A stretch of DNA of 64,000 nucleotides. Origin: RCIO01 sp965232405 (GTDB lineage: Bacteria > Pseudomonadota > Alphaproteobacteria > Rhizobiales > Rhizobiaceae). Of this stretch, positions 60,641-64,000 are shown piece after piece (within the stretch, counting starts at the first letter, position 1; each line of letters opens with the position of its first letter). The notes under the pieces are model-generated. The model saw only the letters and a list, made by a program, of their open reading frames with translations. It ran no database searches and had not been told where the DNA came from. The position numbers were made by a program, and so were the translations under genes. The stretch lies in the NCBI GenBank assembly GCA_965232405.1, contig OZ246966.1, forward strand, positions 2,108,001 through 2,172,000, read 5' to 3'.

Positions 60641-63600
60641 ATGAACATCCAGACGAAGCAGAGCGGGCCGCTGGTCCTTTCAGGCCGCGACGTCACCGCC
60701 GTGCTCGGGCCGACAAACACCGGCAAGACACATCTCGCAATCGAGCGTATGGTCGCGCATGAGAGCGGCGTCATTGGTCTGCCGCTCAGGCTGTTGGCGC
60801 GCGAGGTCTACAACCGGGTTTGCGAGAAGGTCGGCGCGGCCAAGGTTGCGCTGGTGACCGGCGAGGAGAAGATCCTGCCGCCGGGCGCGCGCTATTCGGT
60901 CTGCACAGTTGAGGCGATGCCGCGCGAGACCGACGCCGCCTTCGTGGCCATCGACGAGGTGCAGCTGGCCGGCGATCTGGAACGCGGCCACATCTTCACC
61001 GACCGCATCTTGCATCTGCGCGGCCGCCAGGAGACGCTGCTTCTGGGCGCCGACACGATGCGGGGCATCCTGGAAAAGCTGCTGCCCGGTCTTTCGGTGG
61101 TGACGCGGCCGCGCATGTCGCATCTGGCTTATGCCGGTTCGAAGAAGATAACGCGGCTGCCCCGGCGTTCCGCCATCGTCGCATTCTCCGCCGACGAGGT
61201 TTACGCAATCGCGGAACTGATCCGCCGCCAGCGCGGCGGAGCGGCGGTGGTGCTTGGCGCGCTCAGCCCGCGCACGCGCAACGCGCAGGTGGAGATCTAT
61301 CAGTCCGGAGATGTCGACTATCTGATCGCGACCGACGCGATCGGCATGGGGCTCAACCTTGACGTCGACCACGTCGCCTTTGCACAGAACAGAAAGTTCG
61401 ACGGCTTCCAGCACCGGCCGCTGACGGCAGCCGAACTCGGCCAGATCGCCGGCCGCGCCGGGCGTCACGTTCGCGACGGCACATTCGGCGTCACCAGCCA
61501 GGTCGACACGTTCGACGACGAGATGGTGCGCAAGATCGAAGGCCATGAGTTCGAGCGGGTGAAGGTGCTGCAATGGCGCACGGCTTCGTTCGATTTCGCT
61601 TCGATCGACGCGCTGAAGCGCTCGGTCGAGACACTGCCGCCGGTGGAGGGACTGACACGGGCGCTGCCTGCAGCCGACGTAACCGCGCTGGAGCAACTTT
61701 CGCGGGAAGGCGATATCTTGGCACTTGCCGACCGGCCTGAGCGGGTCGCGCTTTTGTGGGATGCCTGCGCCCTGCCTGACTACCGGCGCATCGCGCCGGC
61801 GCAACATGCGGAATTGGTGGGCTCGATCTTTCGCGACGTCGCCAGCCAGGGCCATGTCGACGAAAATTATCTGGCCCAACAGGTGCGGCGGGCCGAATCC
61901 ACCGAAGGCGATATCGACGCGCTGTCGCAGCGCATCGCCCACATCAGAACCTGGACCTATGTCTCGCACCGGCCTGGATGGTTGGCCGATCCGCTACACT
62001 GGCAGGAAAAAACACGCGCAATCGAAGACAGTTTGTCGGATGCGCTGCACGAAAGATTGACGAAACGGTTCGTAGACCGCAGGACATCCGTGCTCATGAG
62101 GCGCCTGAGAGAAGACACCATGCTGGAAGCCGAAATCAGCCCGTCCGGGGACGTCGTGGTCGAGGGCCATCACGTGGGGATGCTGCAGGGGTTCCGCTTT
62201 ACCGCCGACCAAAGCGCCGATGGCGAAGACGCCAAGGCGGTGAAGACGGCCGCGCAAAAGGGTCTGGCGCAGGAGTTCGAGAAACGGGCCGACCGTTTCG
62301 CCAATGCGCCGAATGGCGATCTCGCTATCGATTCCGCAGGCATCTTGCGCTGGATCGGCGCGCCGGTGGCGACGCTGACGGCCAGCGACGATCCGCTGAA
62401 GCCGCGTCCGGTGCTGCTTGCCGACGAACAGCTGACGGGTGTGGCGCGCGACCGTGTGTTTGCGCGGGCCGAGCGTTTCGTGAACTACCAGATCGAGACG
62501 CTGCTCAAGCCGCTGCTCGACCTGAAAGGGGCCGACCAGCTTTCCGGCATTTCGCGCGGCGTAGCGTTTCAGCTGGTTGAGAATTTCGGCCTCGTCAACC
62601 GCCGCGATGTGGCAGAGGATGTGCGCGCGCTCGATCAGGACGCGCGCGGCGCGCTGCGCAGGCTGGGCGTTCGCTTCGGCGCCTACCACATCTTCGTTCC
62701 AACACTTCTTAAGCCGGGCCCGGCGGGAATGCTAACGCTGCTTTGGGCGCTCGCCAACGACGCCAAGGACAGGCCGGGTTTCGGCGATGTGGTCAATCTT
62801 CTCGCGTCGGGCCGCACCTCGGTCATTGTCGATGAGAGTTTTGAGCGCCACTTCTACCAGCTTGCCGGCTACCGCATTCTCGGCCGCCGGGCCGTTCGGG
62901 TCGATATTCTGGAGCGGCTGGCCGATCTCATCCGTCCCGCCCTTTCCTGGAAGGAAGGAACCGGCGCGCGCCCCGAGGGCGGCTATGAGGGCAATTCTTT
63001 CGTGGTTACGCCGGCGATGATGTCCATCCTCGGCGCGACCGCTGAGGACATGGAAGAAATTCTCAAGGGTCTCGGTTATCGCGCCGAGCCGAAGCCGGCG
63101 GAGGAGGTGCAGTCGCGCCTCGACGCATTCGATGCGGCCACAAAGACGGACGAGGCTGACAAGGCCGAGACCGAGACGCCTGCTGCCAATGGCGCGGCCA
63201 ACGGCGAGGCGGTTGTCGAGACCCAGCTGGAAATCACGGATGCCGGAGCAGCGGCCGAGGCCGGTCAGGAAGTCGAGGCAAAGGCCGCTGACGAGCCTGT
63301 GTCAGAGAGCACCGAAGCTGCCGGGGAGGCGCAAGCAGCTAACGGTGTTGCCTCAGCCGATATGGCAGAACAGCCAGCGGCGGAAGCAACGGCGCAATCC
63401 GACGCCAAGGCAACGGAGCCAGGCGAAGAGGAAGAACCGCAGCCCGTGCTCATCTGGCGGCCGGGCAGGCAGGATCATCGCCCCCGCCACAAGGGCAATC
63501 GCGACCGCGCGCGCGGCGGGCAATCCGCGAAAGGCGATGGCGGCGAACACAAGGCTCGCGGCAAGGGCCGTGGAAAAGGCAAACCCGGCGGCAAGGGCGG

Positions 63601-63721
63601 GCCGGACCAGCGGGCCGGCCAGGGATCTGGCAGTCGCCGGCGCGAGGAACGGCCGGCCAAGGCCGATCCGGATTCGCCATTCGCCAAGCTCGCGGCACTG
63701 CGCGACCAGCTGAACAAGTAG
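60641..63721 (+). CDS. SUV3-like DEAD/DEAH-box helicase
   Basis: A 1026-residue superfamily II RNA helicase like mitochondrial SUV3 and rhizobial MgpS. Motif I is GPTNTGKT near residue 24, motif II (DEVQ) is AIDEVQLAG, motif VI-like QIAGRAGRHVRDG is intact. The middle (about 400-800) is an unassigned region; the C-terminal about 220 residues are Ala/Glu-rich, then Gly/Arg/Lys-rich and probably disordered RNA-binding. Followed by an S4 protein. RNA degradation or ribosome roles are inferred from SUV3. Confidence 0.9.
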   Translation: MNIQTKQSGPLVLSGRDVTAVLGPTNTGKTHLAIERMVAHESGVIGLPLRLLAREVYNRVCEKVGAAKVALVTGEEKILPPGARYSVCTVEAMPRETDAAFVAIDEVQLAGDLERGHIFTDRILHLRGRQETLLLGADTMRGILEKLLPGLSVVTRPRMSHLAYAGSKKITRLPRRSAIVAFSADEVYAIAELIRRQRGGAAVVLGALSPRTRNAQVEIYQSGDVDYLIATDAIGMGLNLDVDHVAFAQNRKFDGFQHRPLTAAELGQIAGRAGRHVRDGTFGVTSQVDTFDDEMVRKIEGHEFERVKVLQWRTASFDFASIDALKRSVETLPPVEGLTRALPAADVTALEQLSREGDILALADRPERVALLWDACALPDYRRIAPAQHAELVGSIFRDVASQGHVDENYLAQQVRRAESTEGDIDALSQRIAHIRTWTYVSHRPGWLADPLHWQEKTRAIEDSLSDALHERLTKRFVDRRTSVLMRRLREDTMLEAEISPSGDVVVEGHHVGMLQGFRFTADQSADGEDAKAVKTAAQKGLAQEFEKRADRFANAPNGDLAIDSAGILRWIGAPVATLTASDDPLKPRPVLLADEQLTGVARDRVFARAERFVNYQIETLLKPLLDLKGADQLSGISRGVAFQLVENFGLVNRRDVAEDVRALDQDARGALRRLGVRFGAYHIFVPTLLKPGPAGMLTLLWALANDAKDRPGFGDVVNLLASGRTSVIVDESFERHFYQLAGYRILGRRAVRVDILERLADLIRPALSWKEGTGARPEGGYEGNSFVVTPAMMSILGATAEDMEEILKGLGYRAEPKPAEEVQSRLDAFDAATKTDEADKAETETPAANGAANGEAVVETQLEITDAGAAAEAGQEVEAKAADEPVSESTEAAGEAQAANGVASADMAEQPAAEATAQSDAKATEPGEEEEPQPVLIWRPGRQDHRPRHKGNRDRARGGQSAKGDGGEHKARGKGRGKGKPGGKGGPDQRAGQGSGSRRREERPAKADPDSPFAKLAALRDQLNK

Positions 63722-63728
63722 GCGGACG

Positions 63729-64000
63729 GTGGACGAACCGCTCAAGGGGCAGCGTCTCGACAAGTGGCTCTATTTTGCACGGGTGGTGAAAACGCGCACG
63801 CTGGCGACCAAGTTGGCGCAGGCAGGCAAGGTGCGCGTCAATCGCCAGAAGACGGACAACGCGGCAAGGCGGGTGCGGCCGGACGACGTGCTTACGATCA
63901 CGTTGCGCGGTCGTGTGCTGGTGCTGCGCGTTCTCGACATTGGCAGCAGGCGCGGTCCGGCGAGCGAGGCGGCGGCGCTGTTTGAGGACCTGTCGCCGGC
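63729..64000 (+). CDS. S4 domain RNA-binding protein (HSP15-like), truncated by window end
   Basis: Start of an Hsp15/HslR-like protein; 90 residues are visible before the window ends. GTG at 63729 with GGCGGA upstream; the S4 RNA-binding fold is in RLDKWLYFARVVKTRTLATKL and VRVNRQKTDNAARRVRPDD. HSP15 binds rRNA in stalled 50S subunits in E. coli. Its place right after the helicase suggests a shared RNA/ribosome role. Confidence 0.88.
   Translation, partial: MDEPLKGQRLDKWLYFARVVKTRTLATKLAQAGKVRVNRQKTDNAARRVRPDDVLTITLRGRVLVLRVLDIGSRRGPASEAAALFEDLSP

Noticed and set aside
1..64000. Mobile elements, phage genes, CRISPR arrays, rRNA or tRNA
   Set aside because: No transposase, integrase, terminal repeats, spaced identical repeats or tRNA cloverleaf was recognised in reading the window.

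Overview
The window reads as a continuous, gene-dense stretch of chromosome from an alphaproteobacterium of the order Hyphomicrobiales (Rhizobiales), most likely a Phyllobacteriaceae/Mesorhizobium-like genus. This is inferred from high GC content and family-level gene content: ftsEX beside hpt, argH-lptM-lysA around a TIGR02302 protein, tkt-gap-pgk-fba, DUF1192, DUF4164-zapA, the TrcR cell-cycle regulator, an RpoH2-type sigma factor, the phaR/phaAB polyhydroxyalkanoate locus and a SUV3-like helicase followed by an S4 protein. I see no rRNA, tRNA, CRISPR array, transposase or phage gene.

Layout: 0.1-5.7 kb holds ChaC-like, PlsC, YdcF-like, FtsX/FtsE, a membrane protein of unknown role, Hpt and a single-domain receiver. 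5.7-12.1 kb holds a large membrane protein (TIGR02302), lysA, an LptM-like lipoprotein, argH and tlpA. 12.1-16.6 kb holds hydroxybutyryl-CoA dehydrogenase, etfBA with a strong terminator, a rhomboid protease, a cobalamin adenosyltransferase and a HIG1-like protein. 16.7-25.9 kb is a mixed set of housekeeping and transport genes (SDR, YihY, DMT exporter, GluQ, AlkA-type glycosylase, HNH nuclease, ArsR, MFS, DUF1192, quinone oxidoreductase, TrcR).

25.9-27.5 kb is a compact minus-strand operon: perfect palindrome, a 54-residue DUF1127-like protein, a VOC protein, an orphan HTH and a full WYL regulator whose HTH is a near-copy of the orphan. 27.6-31.7 kb has an SDR, a YegD-like Hsp70 and propionyl-CoA synthetase. 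32.8-40.2 kb is the central carbon cluster (class I aldolase, Pgk, a K+/H+ antiporter, Gap, Tkt). 40.5-41.1 kb is DUF4164-zapA. 41.1-47.7 kb is a thiamine locus: thiN on one strand and a TPP riboswitch-led thiBPQ importer on the other. 47.9-54.7 kb has an M48 lipoprotein, an RpoH2-type sigma factor, ispG, a polyprenyl synthetase, mtgA, rpmF and a HbpS-like protein. 54.8-59.4 kb has a divergent gamma-glutamyltransferase and phaR / phaA-phaB. 59.4-64 kb has a DUF922 protein, a 639-bp non-coding region and the helicase/S4 pair.

The most unusual part is the non-coding stretch 60002-60640. It holds a diverged 72-bp direct repeat, two perfect alphaproteobacterial LexA-type boxes, ten GANTC (CcrM) sites with four inside 35 bp, three GTTAAC words and several dyads. 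It looks like a cell-cycle/SOS-responsive control region. Next in interest are the duplicated-HTH WYL operon with its palindrome, and the structured element between phaA and phaB that can fold in two competing ways.
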